DNA of 64,000 nt from Vibrio algicola (GCF_009601765.2 NZ_CP045699.1:1922001-1986000), one strand, 5' to 3'. Shown: positions 21,047 to 35,521, numbered from the stretch's first letter. The notes: generated by a model from the letters alone, not told the origin. Numbers and translations are program-made.

Positions 21047-22528
21047 ATGTCGACATCGCAATCTATTGCCACACCAGAGCTATTATCTCCAGCCGGTAGC
21101 CTTAAAAATATGCGTTACGCTTTTGCTTATGGCGCGGACGCTGTTTATGCCGGACAACCACGTTATAGCCTTCGCGTTCGTAACAACGAATTCAATCACG
21201 AAAACCTACAAATCGGTATTAATGAAGCCCACGCTTTAGGTAAAAAACTGTACGTGGTATGCAATATTCAACCGCATAACTCAAAGTTAAAAACCTTTAT
21301 CCGAGATCTTAAACCGGTAGTTGAAATGGGACCTGATGCATTGATCATGTCAGATCCTGGTTTAATCATGATGGTGCGTGAAGCTTTTCCTGATATGGCG
21401 ATTCACTTATCAGTCCAAGCTAATGCGGTAAACTGGGCGACGGTGAAATTTTGGGCGACTCAAGGTGTCGAGCGTGTGATTTTATCTCGTGAGTTGTCAC
21501 TGGAAGAAATTGAAGAGATCCGCGAAAACTGCCCAGAAACCGAACTTGAAATTTTCGTTCATGGCGCACTTTGCATGGCTTACTCGGGTCGTTGTTTATT
21601 ATCTGGCTACATGAATAAACGCGATCCAAACCAAGGTACTTGTACCAATGCTTGTCGTTGGGAATACAGTGTCGAAAAAGGTAAAGAAGACGAGAGTGGA
21701 CAGATCGTTTCGGCCAATACTGAGCAAAACGGCCAAGTCGAACAATTTGATCCTCAATCGGCACAAGCTATCGAAATTCAAAATGAGCGTCCAGACAACA
21801 CTTTAGGTTTGGGTAAGCCAAGCGATGAAGTGGTGCTATTATCAGAAGCGCATCGCCCTGAAGAAAAAATGGCTGCGTTTGAAGACGAACATGGTACTTA
21901 CATCATGAACTCAAAAGATCTACGTGCCATTCAACATGTTGAACGCTTAACCCAAATGGGTGTGCATTCACTTAAAATTGAAGGCCGTACTAAGTCTTTC
22001 TATTATTGTGCTCGTACTGCTCAAGTGTACCGTAAAGCCATTGATGATGCGGTAGCAGGTCGTCCATTCGATGATAGCTTAATGGGTACATTAGAAAGCC
22101 TTGCACACCGTGGTTACACTGAAGGCTTCTTACGTCGTCATACTCACGATGCTTACCAAAATTACGATTACGGCTACTCAGTATCGGATTCTCAACAGTT
22201 TGTGGGTGAGTTTACCGGTAACACTCGCGTATCAGAAAAACACGGTCACTTAGCCGAAGTAGAAGTGAAAAATAAATTCATGACTGGCGACAGTATTGAA
22301 CTGATGACACCTGAAGGCAATATTATCTTCACTTTAGAAGCGATGGAAAACCGTAAATTCCAAGAAATTGATGACGCGAAAGGTAATGGTCACTTTGTGT
22401 TTATTCCGGTTCCTGCTGATCTCGATTTACGCTTTGGATTATTGATGCGTAACCTTAAAGCTGGTCAAGATACACGCAATCCTAATCAAACTATTGCGGC
22501 GACATCAACGGCTGACTCTGCCAAATAA
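21047..22528 (+). CDS. trhP: tRNA 5-hydroxyuridine synthesis protein TrhP (peptidase U32 family, YegQ)
   Basis: TrhP, with prephenate as cofactor source, hydroxylates uridine 34 of certain tRNAs in the cmo5U/mcmo5U pathway. The 493-residue protein opens with ATPELLSPAGSLKNMRYAF and has the U32 signature around residues 168-186 (VHGALCMAYSGRCLLS) plus NACRWEY cysteines. Length is somewhat above the E. coli YegQ of about 453 residues; the extra lies in an acidic insert near residues 225-275. It is 12 bases upstream of the ferredoxin yfhL, which suggests a two-gene unit supplying electrons or Fe-S chemistry (inference). Confidence 0.92.
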   Translation: MSTSQSIATPELLSPAGSLKNMRYAFAYGADAVYAGQPRYSLRVRNNEFNHENLQIGINEAHALGKKLYVVCNIQPHNSKLKTFIRDLKPVVEMGPDALIMSDPGLIMMVREAFPDMAIHLSVQANAVNWATVKFWATQGVERVILSRELSLEEIEEIRENCPETELEIFVHGALCMAYSGRCLLSGYMNKRDPNQGTCTNACRWEYSVEKGKEDESGQIVSANTEQNGQVEQFDPQSAQAIEIQNERPDNTLGLGKPSDEVVLLSEAHRPEEKMAAFEDEHGTYIMNSKDLRAIQHVERLTQMGVHSLKIEGRTKSFYYCARTAQVYRKAIDDAVAGRPFDDSLMGTLESLAHRGYTEGFLRRHTHDAYQNYDYGYSVSDSQQFVGEFTGNTRVSEKHGHLAEVEVKNKFMTGDSIELMTPEGNIIFTLEAMENRKFQEIDDAKGNGHFVFIPVPADLDLRFGLLMRNLKAGQDTRNPNQTIAATSTADSAK

Positions 22529-22795
<267 letters not shown>

Positions 22796-22808
22796 TACGC
22801 TCTAAACA

Positions 22809-22885
22809 GCTAACGAGTATTGATCATAACCAATACTCGTTAGCAACAAAAAGGCCGATCTGATTGATTTCAGATCGGCCTTTTT
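22809..22885. terminator. two consecutive hairpins between yfhL and nfsA
   Basis: First hairpin 22809-22844: 14-base perfect arms GCTAACGAGTATTG / CAATACTCGTTAGC without a T run. Second 22848-22885: arms GGCCGATCTGA / TCAGATCGGCC flanked by A5 and T5, a classic bidirectional terminator for the convergent yfhL and nfsA. Confidence 0.88.
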
Positions 22886-22912
22886 AGATTCTCGACAATA
22901 GAAAATAGCCAA

Positions 22913-23635
22913 TTATTTCGTCGCTAATCCCTTTGAATTCAAATAATCCTTAATAAATGGACGTGACTCTTTACCTAACCGTTCAGCTATATGATCCGAC
23001 CATGAACCTGACTTTTGGTTACTAACGCGAGTCTGATAATAATGCGCCGTTTGTTGGTCATATTCAGTAATATCATCGGTCGATAATGCTTGATAGCTAT
23101 CTTGATGAATCATCACTTTTTGCGGTAAACGTGGTTTGATTTGTGGTTCTTGATCTGGGTGCCCAAGGCACATACCAAACATCATGGCGCAATATTTAGG
23201 TAAACCTAGTAGTTCGTCCACCTCTTTGGGTGAATTACGCAATCCACCAATATAAACTCCCCCCAAACCTAAAGACTCAGCGGCTAGTAAGGTATTTTGC
23301 GCCATGATCCCAGCATCAATGGCACCGATTAAAGTCAGTTCGGTAAATTCGGGTTGAACTTGATTGGATAATTGATAATGGCGTTGATAATCAATACAAA
23401 ACACCAAGAATTCTGCTGCCGTTTCAACATAGTTTTGACCGCCAGCAAACGCTGCTAGTGCTTTACGCTTTACAGGATCTGTAACTCGTATAATGGACGT
23501 CGTTTGTAGAAAACTGGATGAGGACGCTGAAATACCGGCGGCTAAAATAGTCTCTAATTGTTCGGTGGTTATAGTTTCTGGAGTAAATGCACGAATCGAG
23601 CGGTGTGCCATCATCGTATCAATAACGGTATTCAT
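22913..23635 (-). CDS. nfsA: oxygen-insensitive NADPH nitroreductase NfsA
   Basis: FMN-dependent reductase of nitroaromatics and quinones. The 240-residue protein matches E. coli NfsA in length and in motifs: AHRSIRAFT near the N-terminus (FMN phosphate), SSSSFLQ, AAESLGLGGVYIGGLRN and the C-terminal KESRPFIKDYLNSKG. It lies alone, convergent with yfhL, and the rrn terminator is upstream of it. Confidence 0.95.
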   Translation of the reverse strand: MNTVIDTMMAHRSIRAFTPETITTEQLETILAAGISASSSSFLQTTSIIRVTDPVKRKALAAFAGGQNYVETAAEFLVFCIDYQRHYQLSNQVQPEFTELTLIGAIDAGIMAQNTLLAAESLGLGGVYIGGLRNSPKEVDELLGLPKYCAMMFGMCLGHPDQEPQIKPRLPQKVMIHQDSYQALSTDDITEYDQQTAHYYQTRVSNQKSGSWSDHIAERLGKESRPFIKDYLNSKGLATK

Positions 23636-23694
23636 AATCTTTCCTTAAGCAGAGCTTTAATTCCAGATCAGAATACCATATTTTATTCAAACGT

Positions 23695-23726
23695 AAAAAA
23701 GCCCGACTCTTTCGAATCAGGCTTTC
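23695..23726 (-). terminator. terminator of the rRNA operon
   Basis: Read on the minus strand, arms AAGCCTGATTC and GAGTCGGGCTT with a small AAA loop are followed by six T. It lies 9 bases beyond tRNA-Asp. Confidence 0.88.
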
Positions 23727-23734
23727 ATAAATAG

Positions 23735-23811
23735 TGGCGGAGTGGACGGGACTCGAACCCGCGACCCCCGGCGTGACAGGCCGGTATTCTAACCAACTGA
23801 ACTACCACTCC
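23735..23811 (-). tRNA. tRNA-Asp (GTC)
   Basis: 77-base cloverleaf with encoded CCA. The anticodon loop reads CTGTCAC and the T arm GGGTTCGAGTCCC, closely matching E. coli tRNA-Asp. Distal gene of the rRNA operon, about 28 bases past 5S. Target of Tgt/QueA queuosine modification. Confidence 0.97.
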
Positions 23812-23838
23812 GCAGTGTCTATTCAGTATACTAAATCA

Positions 23839-23958
23839 AAGCCTGGCGATGTCCTACTCTCACATGGGGAAACCCCACACTACCATCGGCGCTATTGCGT
23901 TTCACTTCTGAGTTCGGCATGGAATCAGGTGGGTCCACAATGCTATGGTCGCCAAGCA
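23839..23958 (-). rRNA. rrf: 5S ribosomal RNA
   Basis: The minus strand begins TGCTTGGCGACCATAGC and ends CATCGCCAGGCTTT, with the typical CCGAACTCAGAAGTGAAAC loop. About 120 bases. Ends placed by complementarity of the terminal helix. Confidence 0.96.
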
Positions 23959-24085
23959 TATTCTTTGTTAAGACGATTTCGTCTTAACTAATTCGGAAAG
24001 CTGCTTTGCTAATTCGTTCTCACACAAATTCAAGTATCTATCTGTATCTTCTATTAAATCCAACAACAAAACCCTTTAGGTGTTG

Positions 24086-26976
<2,891 letters not shown>

Positions 26977-27381
26977 ATACAACCCAAAAGGGTCTTATGT
27001 ATGTTCAACTAAATAAGGTTTAGTTTTTTGTTTATTCAAGAGGGTAATCTTGAATAAACGATTTGCCGGACTCAATAGAACAAACCATAAATGGTTTGTA
27101 GAATACAAGACACTTGAATGTGTGTTGTTACTCATCACTTGCAAGCAAGCAATAAGATTTGAGAACTTTTATTTTGAATAACTTAATTGTTACAGCCTGA
27201 GCTGTTTTATTTTACTTTTTCAAAAGTAAAAACCAATTAAGCTATTCAGTCAGCTTTCCAAATTGTTAAAGAGCAAAGAGTTATTGTTTTTACAAACGTA
27301 ACACTTTTTAAAGGCTTTCAGAGACAAAAAATCCCATTCAATAAAAATTGAATGCGAAACATCGTAAAAACACTTAAAGAG
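26977..27381 (-). other. spacer between tRNA-Val and 23S rRNA
   Basis: This 405-base stretch holds no gene. It contains a boxA at 27264-27275 and AT-rich sequence on both sides that should form the 23S processing stem with the region past its 3' end. Nothing else recognisable. Confidence 0.7.
27264..27275 (-). promoter_or_regulatory. boxA antitermination site before 23S
   Basis: TGCTCTTTAACA on the minus strand is the full rRNA boxA consensus, bound by NusB/NusE with SuhB to keep polymerase processive. Confidence 0.9.
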
Positions 27382-27457
27382 TGGTGGGCGATACCGGGCT
27401 CGAACCAGTGACCCCCTGCTTGTAAGGCAGGTGCTCTCCCAACTGAGCTAATCGCCC
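27382..27457 (-). tRNA. tRNA-Val (TAC)
   Basis: 76 bases with encoded CCA; anticodon loop CTTACAA, acceptor GGGCGAT/ATCGCCC. Fourth and last tRNA of the 16S-23S spacer. Confidence 0.97.
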
Positions 27458-27483
27458 TTATATTTTAATTCCCAAGGAAGGAA

Positions 27484-27559
27484 TGGTGGAGCTATGCGGG
27501 ATCGAACCGCAGACCTCCTGCGTGCAAGGCAGGCGCTCTCCCAGCTGAGCTATAGCCCC
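27484..27559 (-). tRNA. tRNA-Ala (TGC)
   Basis: 76 bases with encoded CCA; anticodon loop TTGCACG, T arm GGTTCGATCC. Third tRNA of the spacer. Confidence 0.97.
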
Positions 27560-27603
27560 AAATTTATTTTCTTACCAAAAGTAAGCATTTTCATGGGAGA
27601 AAA

Positions 27604-27679
27604 TGGTGGGTCGTGCAGGATTCGAACCTGCGACCAATTGATTAAAAGTCAACTGCTCTACCAGCTGAGCTAACGACCC
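27604..27679 (-). tRNA. tRNA-Lys (TTT)
   Basis: 76 bases with encoded CCA; anticodon loop CTTTTAA, acceptor GGGTCGT/ACGACCC. Second tRNA of the spacer. Confidence 0.97.
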
Positions 27680-27711
27680 ATTTTACTACTCTCTTAATCA
27701 AAAGGAGAGAA

Positions 27712-27788
27712 GTGGTATCCCGTAGGGGAGTCGAACCCCTGTTACCGCCGTGAAAGGGCGGTGTCCTAGGCCTCTAGACGAACGGGAC
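27712..27788 (-). tRNA. tRNA-Glu (TTC), one extra base in the acceptor arm
   Basis: Anticodon loop CTTTCAC and the T arm AGGGGTTCGACTCCCCT identify tRNA-Glu, first in the spacer. The gene is 77 bases where 76 is normal. The 5' acceptor strand GTCCCGT should pair with ACGGGAT, but the 3' strand reads ACGGGGAT, giving a bulged G (extra C on the plus strand at 27718-27721). This is either a single-base C-run sequencing error or an odd tRNA; the error is more likely. Confidence 0.92.
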
Positions 27789-27904
27789 ACAGGATTTTTA
27801 TTCATTTCTGAATAAAATGCGAAAGCATATGGGATGCTTTCAAACTCTTTTCTTTTCTAAACCTAATCAATCTGTGTGGGTACTCATCAAAAATAATCTT
27901 TTCG

Positions 27905-29447
<1,543 letters not shown>

Positions 29448-29692
29448 AAGATTTTGATTCCCTTAATTAAAAGGGAGTGACTCAACGAATACTGACTTCA
29501 AAACTAATCTTTACCCGAAGATAAAGTGTAATTTTAAAGCTATTACCATTCCAACAGAATGGTAATGAATTGACTGTGCCGAACAATAAATTGTTCAATT
29601 TGGTCACTCAGTTCATTGAAATCATTTTTGCTTCCTAAGAAGCTTTATTGATTATCATCAACGAGTGCCCACACAGATTGATAGGTTTAAAT

Positions 29693-29704
29693 TGTTAAAG
29701 AGCA
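29693..29704 (-). promoter_or_regulatory. boxA antitermination site in the 16S leader
   Basis: Second exact TGCTCTTTAACA on the minus strand, about 250 bases before 16S and 40 bases after the P2 -10. Confidence 0.9.
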
Positions 29705-29743
29705 ACTGTTCGTGCGACTTGCGTCTCGTCGAACAGGGCGGCC

Positions 29744-29771
29744 ATTTTAACGATTTGATTGAGCGTGTCAA
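29744..29771 (-). promoter_or_regulatory. rRNA promoter P2
   Basis: Minus-strand TTGACA (29771-29766), 16-base spacer, TAAAAT (29749-29744), followed by the GC-rich discriminator GGCCGCCC typical of stringently controlled rRNA promoters. Confidence 0.85.
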
Positions 29772-29870
29772 ACACTTTCTACAATCTTTTTTCGTTAACC
29801 TTTTTGAGAAGGTTATGACCTCTGACTCGTTGCTGCCGTTAGGCTGTGTGCTCCGTGTCAGTGAGGTCGC

Positions 29871-29898
29871 ATTATAGAGATCAACTTCATATTGGCAA
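29871..29898 (-). promoter_or_regulatory. rRNA promoter P1
   Basis: Minus-strand TTGCCA (29898-29893), 16-base spacer, perfect TATAAT (29876-29871), discriminator GCGACC, and an AT-rich upstream stretch that may be an UP element. About 127 bases upstream of P2, as in E. coli rrn operons. Confidence 0.85.
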
Positions 29899-30087
29899 GC
29901 ACTTTCTTTCAATAAATTCAAAAATAAAGCTTAGATGTTCATATTACGTTCAAATGCGTATTTATACCTTTTTACTCTCACTTTAAGCACGGGTTACCCA
30001 CAGAAAACATGATTTAGACCATCATTTTTAAATTAATCCCCCCTCATCGTTTCACTTTAGTTCCAATAAGAAAGTAAATTAAACAAC

Positions 30088-30125
30088 CCTCTCCTCCTAT
30101 TTCTGTCGATAAGAGGAGGAAGGTT
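30088..30125 (-). terminator. terminator-like hairpin after clpB
   Basis: Arms TTCCTCCTCTTATCGAC... fold as CCTCCT(CTTAT)/(ATA)GGAGGAG on the minus strand with a short T-rich tail. It lies about 36-70 bases past the clpB stop; weaker than the others in the window. Confidence 0.55.
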
Positions 30126-30160
30126 ATTTTCAATTTAAGGGTGCTGAAGAGTGTTCTCTT

Positions 30161-32734
30161 TCATTGCTGCGCGACAATTTCTTCATCTATGGCGTTGAGG
30201 TTCACGTCTCGACCAGTGATTAGCTCCCCCGACAAAATAGCTTTCGCTAATGGATTTTCAACCATTTGTTGAATTGCACGTTTCAACGGCCTTGCCCCAT
30301 AGACAGGGTCAAACCCTACTTGAGCGATCAGCGCCAAAGCATCATCGCTGACTTTTAAGTGATATTCCTTCTCGGCCATACGTTGACTTAAACGCTGTAG
30401 CTGAATAGAAGCAATCGACTTAATCTGCTCCCGACCTAATGGATGGAATACCACACTTTCATCAACCCGATTTAAAAACTCCGGACGGAAATGTTGCATG
30501 ACTACTTCCATCACTTCCGCTTTCATCGAATCATAATCCGAACTCGCGGCTTTTTCCTGGATCCGGTCTGACCCTAAGTTAGACGTCATGATCACTACGG
30601 TGTTTTTAAAATCAACCGTTCGTCCTTGCCCGTCAGTTAAGCGGCCATCATCTAATACCTGCAATAGTATATTGAACACATCTGGGTGCGCCTTTTCGAC
30701 TTCATCTAATAAAATCACTGAATAAGGTTTACGGCGTACAGCTTCTGTTAAATACCCCCCCTCTTCATAACCGACATAACCCGGAGGCGCGCCGACTAAA
30801 CGTGACACTGAATGTTTTTCCATAAACTCAGACATATCGATCCGCACCATGGCATCTTCGGTATCAAACATGAAATGAGCTAATGTTTTACATAATTCCG
30901 TTTTACCCACTCCGGTTGGGCCTAAAAATAAGAACGACCCAATCGGCTTATTCGGATCAGATAATCCAGCCCGACTACGGCGAATCGCATTTGAAACCAC
31001 TTCGACCGCTTCTTTTTGACCAATAACTCGTTGATGTAATACGGTTTCCATCGAAAGCAATTTGGCTTTTTCCGCTTCTAGCATTTTCGATACTGGAATA
31101 CCGGTTTGTTTCGACAGTACTTCAGCAATTTCTGCATCGGTGACACGATTTTTAAGCAATGTCATTTCAATGGTTTCTGCTTGCGAGGCGACTTCCAATT
31201 GTTTTTCAAGTTCAGGGATCTTGCCATATTGTAATTCTGACATACGCTGTAAATCACCAGCACGGCGTGCCACATCCATATCTAAGCGAGCTTGTTCCAA
31301 TTCCGTTTTAATATGTTGAGTACCGGACAGTGCCGCTTTTTCAGTTTTCCACACTTCTTCTAACTCAGAATACTCGCGTTCCTTTTCTTCTAATTCTTGA
31401 TTTAAGATTTCTAAGCGCTTAGCACTAGCGTTATCATCTTCATTCAATAATGCTTGTTGCTCGATTTTTAATTGAATAATGCGACGATCTAATCGATCCA
31501 TTGATTCTGGTTTTGAGTCAATTTGAATACGAATACTTGACGCTGCCTCATCGATTAAATCAATCGCTTTGTCTGGCAGTTGACGATCCGACACATATCG
31601 ATGCGATAACGTCGCGGCTGCAACAATTGCAGGATCGGTAATTTCAACATGATGATGCAGTTCATAACGCTCTTTTAAACCACGCAAAATCGCAATCGTA
31701 TCTTCAACACTTGGTTCATCCACCAGCACTTTTTGGAATCGGCGCTCTAACGCGGGATCTTTTTCAACATATTGACGATATTCGTCCAACGTCGTGGCAC
31801 CAACACAGTGTAATTCGCCACGAGCCAAAGCAGGTTTGAGCATGTTACCGGCATCCATAGACCCTTCGCCTTTACCCGCTCCGACCATAGTATGCAATTC
31901 ATCAATAAATAAAATGATATTCCCATCTTCTTGCGCCAGTTCATTCAAGACGGCCTTTAAGCGCTCTTCAAATTCACCGCGATACTTCGCACCTGCAATT
32001 AATGCTCCCATATCAAGTGATAACACTCGGCGACCACGCAAACCTTCAGGTACTTCGTTGTTGACAATTCTCAACGCCAACCCTTCAACAATCGCGGTTT
32101 TACCTACGCCGGGTTGACCAATTAATACTGGGTTATTTTTAGTCCGGCGTTGCAATACTTGAATGGTGCGACGAATTTCATCATCACGGCCAATCACAGG
32201 ATCAAGTTTGCCTTGCTCTGCGCGTTCAGTGAGATCGATAGTGTATTTTTCTAGTGCTTGACGTTTTTCTTCCGCATTAGGGTCATCCACATTTTGACCA
32301 CCACGGATCTCATCAATCGCTTTATTGACTTTATCTTTGGTTAAAGAGAACTCTTTGAACAACTGACCTAATGCCCCTTTATCCTCAATCGCAGCTAATA
32401 AAAACAATTCGGCTGAGATATAAGTATCTTTACGCTTTTGCGCATACTGATCGCAAAGGTTGAGCAAGTTGGTGGTACTTTTCGATAACTGTACATCCCC
32501 GGCAATACCGGTCACTTTTGGCAACTTATCTAATGCTTGAGATAATTTAGAACGTAATTGAGTCGCATTGACCCCCAGCATGGTGAAAAGTGGTCGAATT
32601 GCACTGCTGTCTTGATCCAATAATGCCTGCATCAGATGTACAGGTTCAATAAATTGATTATCACGGCCTAACGCTAAAGATTGTGCGTCAGAAACGGCAA
32701 GTTGAAATTTACTGGTGAATTTATCGAAACGCAT
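30161..32734 (-). CDS. clpB: ATP-dependent disaggregase ClpB
   Basis: Hexameric chaperone that, with DnaK, threads and rescues aggregated proteins. The 857-residue protein has the N-terminal Clp repeat domain (1-145), first AAA+ module with Walker A GQPGVGKT near 206, the coiled-coil M domain (about 410-525), and second AAA+ module with GPTGVGKT near 605 and a C-terminal [14 protein letters not shown] sensor ([17 protein letters not shown]). All catalytic motifs are intact. A sigma-32-like promoter lies upstream. Confidence 0.98.
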   Translation of the reverse strand: MRFDKFTSKFQLAVSDAQSLALGRDNQFIEPVHLMQALLDQDSSAIRPLFTMLGVNATQLRSKLSQALDKLPKVTGIAGDVQLSKSTTNLLNLCDQYAQKRKDTYISAELFLLAAIEDKGALGQLFKEFSLTKDKVNKAIDEIRGGQNVDDPNAEEKRQALEKYTIDLTERAEQGKLDPVIGRDDEIRRTIQVLQRRTKNNPVLIGQPGVGKTAIVEGLALRIVNNEVPEGLRGRRVLSLDMGALIAGAKYRGEFEERLKAVLNELAQEDGNIILFIDELHTMVGAGKGEGSMDAGNMLKPALARGELHCVGATTLDEYRQYVEKDPALERRFQKVLVDEPSVEDTIAILRGLKERYELHHHVEITDPAIVAAATLSHRYVSDRQLPDKAIDLIDEAASSIRIQIDSKPESMDRLDRRIIQLKIEQQALLNEDDNASAKRLEILNQELEEKEREYSELEEVWKTEKAALSGTQHIKTELEQARLDMDVARRAGDLQRMSELQYGKIPELEKQLEVASQAETIEMTLLKNRVTDAEIAEVLSKQTGIPVSKMLEAEKAKLLSMETVLHQRVIGQKEAVEVVSNAIRRSRAGLSDPNKPIGSFLFLGPTGVGKTELCKTLAHFMFDTEDAMVRIDMSEFMEKHSVSRLVGAPPGYVGYEEGGYLTEAVRRKPYSVILLDEVEKAHPDVFNILLQVLDDGRLTDGQGRTVDFKNTVVIMTSNLGSDRIQEKAASSDYDSMKAEVMEVVMQHFRPEFLNRVDESVVFHPLGREQIKSIASIQLQRLSQRMAEKEYHLKVSDDALALIAQVGFDPVYGARPLKRAIQQMVENPLAKAILSGELITGRDVNLNAIDEEIVAQQ

Positions 32735-32781
32735 AATATGACTCCTAGTTTCTCAGGTGAGAGACGTTTATCTATGTTTAA

Positions 32782-32811
32782 TAGATGGATGCATATTGAA
32801 CAGTTTTCAAG
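32782..32811 (-). promoter_or_regulatory. sigma-32-type heat-shock promoter of clpB
   Basis: Minus-strand CTTGAAA (32811-32805), 14-base spacer, ATCCATCTA (32790-32782). This matches the sigma-32 consensus CTTGAAA / CCCCATnTA at all of the -35 and seven of nine -10 positions, 48 bases before the clpB ATG. Confidence 0.8.
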
Positions 32812-32872
32812 AGAGGAATTTAGAATTTATTACTAGTACCGGAAGGGATATGAAAGAAAGAAGAAAATAGAA

Positions 32873-33625
32873 TTATTCAATCCAAATAAAAGAAGCTTGT
32901 CTGCCCGTCACGCCATCGCGGCGATAAGAATAGAAAGTATCGTGCTCGGAAACAGTACAGCGATTACTGTAATACACTTGTGTGACGCCAATTCGGTTAA
33001 GACGTTGTGTGGCAAGTTTATTCATATCAGCCAGATATTTTTTAGCTGAAGTTTCTGACGCTACTTTTGATGAGAGCAAGTTAAATCCATCTTTAGCATC
33101 TGGATCAACCGCCACAAATATATCCACTACATCTTGTCCAACTTCAAATACACTGGCGCCAATAGCAGGGCCAAGCCAAGCCATTACCGTTTCAGGGTGT
33201 TCGAACTTTTTGACTGCCTGCTCAATAATACCATCGGCTAAACCGCGCCAACCTGCATGCACGGCGGCCACTTGGGTACCTTCAATATTAGTGAGCAACA
33301 CTGGCAAACAATCTGCCGTCATCGCGCTACATACAACCCCTTTCTGCTGAGTAGTACAAGCATCTGCATCCAATACTGTTGCGGTTGGTTGATTCACTTC
33401 AACGACATGGGTTGAATGCGTTTGATTTAACCACACAGGCGGATTGGGCATCTGCATCGCTTGAGTGAGTAGCTTGCGATTTTGCCTAACCCGTTTTGCA
33501 TCATCCCCAACATGCGCACCAAGATTTAATCCTTGGTACACACCTTTTGACACCCCATCAATACGGGTAGAGCTTATTGCTTTAACCTGTTTTGGTGCTG
33601 GCCAGTTGGGAATAATTACATCCAT
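32873..33625 (-). CDS. pgeF: peptidoglycan editing factor PgeF (YfiH, multicopper oxidase-like)
   Basis: The 250-residue protein has the Cys/His site of the family in three pieces: LNQTHSTHVVEV, AMTADCLPVLL and AAVHAGWRGLADGI. E. coli YfiH removes misplaced L-Ser from peptidoglycan precursors; family members also cleave purine nucleosides, and older annotation calls them polyphenol oxidases. It starts 3 bases after rluD and is probably co-transcribed with it. Confidence 0.94.
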   Translation of the reverse strand: MDVIIPNWPAPKQVKAISSTRIDGVSKGVYQGLNLGAHVGDDAKRVRQNRKLLTQAMQMPNPPVWLNQTHSTHVVEVNQPTATVLDADACTTQQKGVVCSAMTADCLPVLLTNIEGTQVAAVHAGWRGLADGIIEQAVKKFEHPETVMAWLGPAIGASVFEVGQDVVDIFVAVDPDAKDGFNLLSSKVASETSAKKYLADMNKLATQRLNRIGVTQVYYSNRCTVSEHDTFYSYRRDGVTGRQASFIWIE

Positions 33626-33628
33626 GAC

Positions 33629-34606
33629 TTATATTGGCTCGTCTTCAACGTTGTCTTTGGCATCTTGACGCAGCGCTTCTGCCATAATGAGAATGTCATC
33701 TGGCACTGGGGCGTGAAACTTCATTTCTTCACCACTGACTGGGTGAACAAATTTAAGCATCACCGCATGCAATGCTTGGCGATCAAAGCTGCGGATCATT
33801 TGCGTAAGTTCAGCCGAAGCACCACGAGGGATCCGTGCGCGACCACCATAAGCAATATCACCTAATAATGGATGCTGAATGTAAGACATGTGCACACGGA
33901 TCTGGTGAGTACGACCCGTTTCAAGGCGTAAACGAATACGCGTATGTTCACGGAAGTGCTCTGCCACACGGTAGTGAGTCACCGCATCTTTACCGGTTTC
34001 AGTTACCGCCATCAACGTTCGTTTATTCGCATGACGACCAATTGGCTTTTCAATCCGGCCACCGGCAGTCATGGTGCCAATAATAATCGCTTCATATTCA
34101 CGAGTAATATTGCGTTTTTGCAGTGCTCGAACCAAACGAGTTTGGGCTGGGACCGTTTTAGCCACCACCATCAAACCTGTGGTGTCTTTATCCAAACGGT
34201 GAACAATACCAGCGCGAGGTACTTTGGCAATATCGGGGTAATGATGCAATAGTGCATTTAATACCGTGCCATCTGGGGTACCCGCTCCTGGGTGAACCAC
34301 AAAATCGCGCGGTTTATTGATCACCAAAATATCGTCATCTTCATAAACGATATCAAGTGGAAGGTCTTGCGCGATCCAACGCTCTTCATCTTCAAGTTCA
34401 GCTTGGAGAATGATCTCTTCGCCTCCCATCATACGAATTCGAGGTTTGGTCACGACTTCTCCATCAACTTGAACATTGCCCGCAAGCAACCATTCTTTCA
34501 ATCGAGAACGTGAAAAATCTGTGAACAATTCGGCCATCGCTTGGTCTAAACGTTGTCCTAATTGCGAGTCTTTTACTGTATCTGTGCGTATTATCTGCTG
34601 GGTCAT
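33629..34606 (-). CDS. rluD: 23S rRNA pseudouridine(1911/1915/1917) synthase RluD
   Basis: RluD makes three pseudouridines in helix 69 of 23S rRNA, at the subunit interface. The 325-residue protein has an N-terminal S4-like RNA-binding domain (about 15-75) and the catalytic motif HRLDKDTTGLMVVAK with Asp139, matching the E. coli position. It is divergent from bamD, with 149 bases between starts; this rluD-bamD arrangement is common in gammaproteobacteria. Confidence 0.97.
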   Translation of the reverse strand: MTQQIIRTDTVKDSQLGQRLDQAMAELFTDFSRSRLKEWLLAGNVQVDGEVVTKPRIRMMGGEEIILQAELEDEERWIAQDLPLDIVYEDDDILVINKPRDFVVHPGAGTPDGTVLNALLHHYPDIAKVPRAGIVHRLDKDTTGLMVVAKTVPAQTRLVRALQKRNITREYEAIIIGTMTAGGRIEKPIGRHANKRTLMAVTETGKDAVTHYRVAEHFREHTRIRLRLETGRTHQIRVHMSYIQHPLLGDIAYGGRARIPRGASAELTQMIRSFDRQALHAVMLKFVHPVSGEEMKFHAPVPDDILIMAEALRQDAKDNVEDEPI

Positions 34607-34755
34607 ATCGAACTTTTTAAAAAACCATGAGACTATTATCCAACATTATGGATAAAATAGAGTTATTCGTCATTGTATCTGTTAAGTTGTCAGAAGTAAC
34701 GGACGCGACAAAATTTAATTAAAGAATATCCAAATCAAGGGAATTACTCTTCACA

Positions 34756-35484
34756 ATGAAACGCCAATATATTATAGGTCTAATGACCGTCATTTTGCTT
34801 GCAGGATGCGCAGATAAAAAAGATGCAGTGCCCGATATCCCGCCATCTGATCTCTATTCTCAAGCGCATATGGAATTGCAAACCGGTGACTGGGCTAGTT
34901 CCATCAAGAAGTTAGAAGCACTCGATTCACGCTATCCTTTTGGTCCCTATTCCGATCAAGTGCAACTTGATCTCATCTATGCCTACTATAAAAATGGCGA
35001 TTATGCATTAACCTCTGCCACCATTGCGCGCTTTACTCGTTTAAACCCGGCACATGCTCGTACTGACTGGGTGTTATATATGAGTGGCCTAACTAATATG
35101 GCGCAAGATTCTAATTTTATGCATACTCTATTTGGTATTGACCGCTCCGATCGTGATCCTGAACCAGTAAAAGCTGCGTTTGTTGATTTTAAACGTTTAC
35201 TTGAACGCTACCCGAATAGTGATTATGCCGCCGATGCTCGTATTCGTTTATTAGCACTAAAAAATCGTTTAGCTGAATATGATTTAGCGTCTGCCGATTT
35301 CTACCTGCGTCGAGAAGCTTACATTGCAGCCATCAACCGCTGTCAAGAAATCCAAAAAACCTACCCAGATACTAAAGCGGCACATGATTCATTAAAAATA
35401 CAACTCAAAGCTTACAAAGCGATTAACCTTGAGGATGGTGTCAACAAGACCCAGGAACTCATCACATTAAATAAAGAAAAATAA
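34756..35484 (+). CDS. bamD: outer-membrane protein assembly lipoprotein BamD
   Basis: Essential lipoprotein of the BAM complex that inserts beta-barrel proteins into the outer membrane. The 242-residue protein has a signal peptide with lipobox LLAGC (Cys at about residue 18) and five TPR-like helix pairs, opening with SDLYSQAHMELQTGDW. Length matches the family. A strong terminator follows 38 bases past the stop. Confidence 0.96.
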   Translation: MKRQYIIGLMTVILLAGCADKKDAVPDIPPSDLYSQAHMELQTGDWASSIKKLEALDSRYPFGPYSDQVQLDLIYAYYKNGDYALTSATIARFTRLNPAHARTDWVLYMSGLTNMAQDSNFMHTLFGIDRSDRDPEPVKAAFVDFKRLLERYPNSDYAADARIRLLALKNRLAEYDLASADFYLRREAYIAAINRCQEIQKTYPDTKAAHDSLKIQLKAYKAINLEDGVNKTQELITLNKEK

Positions 35485-35521
35485 TATTAGCTTAGCTTGT
35501 GTTTAAAAACAGTCGTCGATG

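Larger units (their letters stand above)
29448..30160 (-). other. rRNA operon leader and promoter region, with clpB 3' flank
   Basis: This 713-base gene-free stretch holds promoters P1 and P2, a boxA, a leader hairpin with arms CTGTTCG/CGAACAG (29706-29736), AT-rich sequence near 16S for the processing stem, and at its right end the clpB terminator-like hairpin. Between about 29930 and 30080 I see nothing but AT-rich sequence, probably UP elements. Confidence 0.75.
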
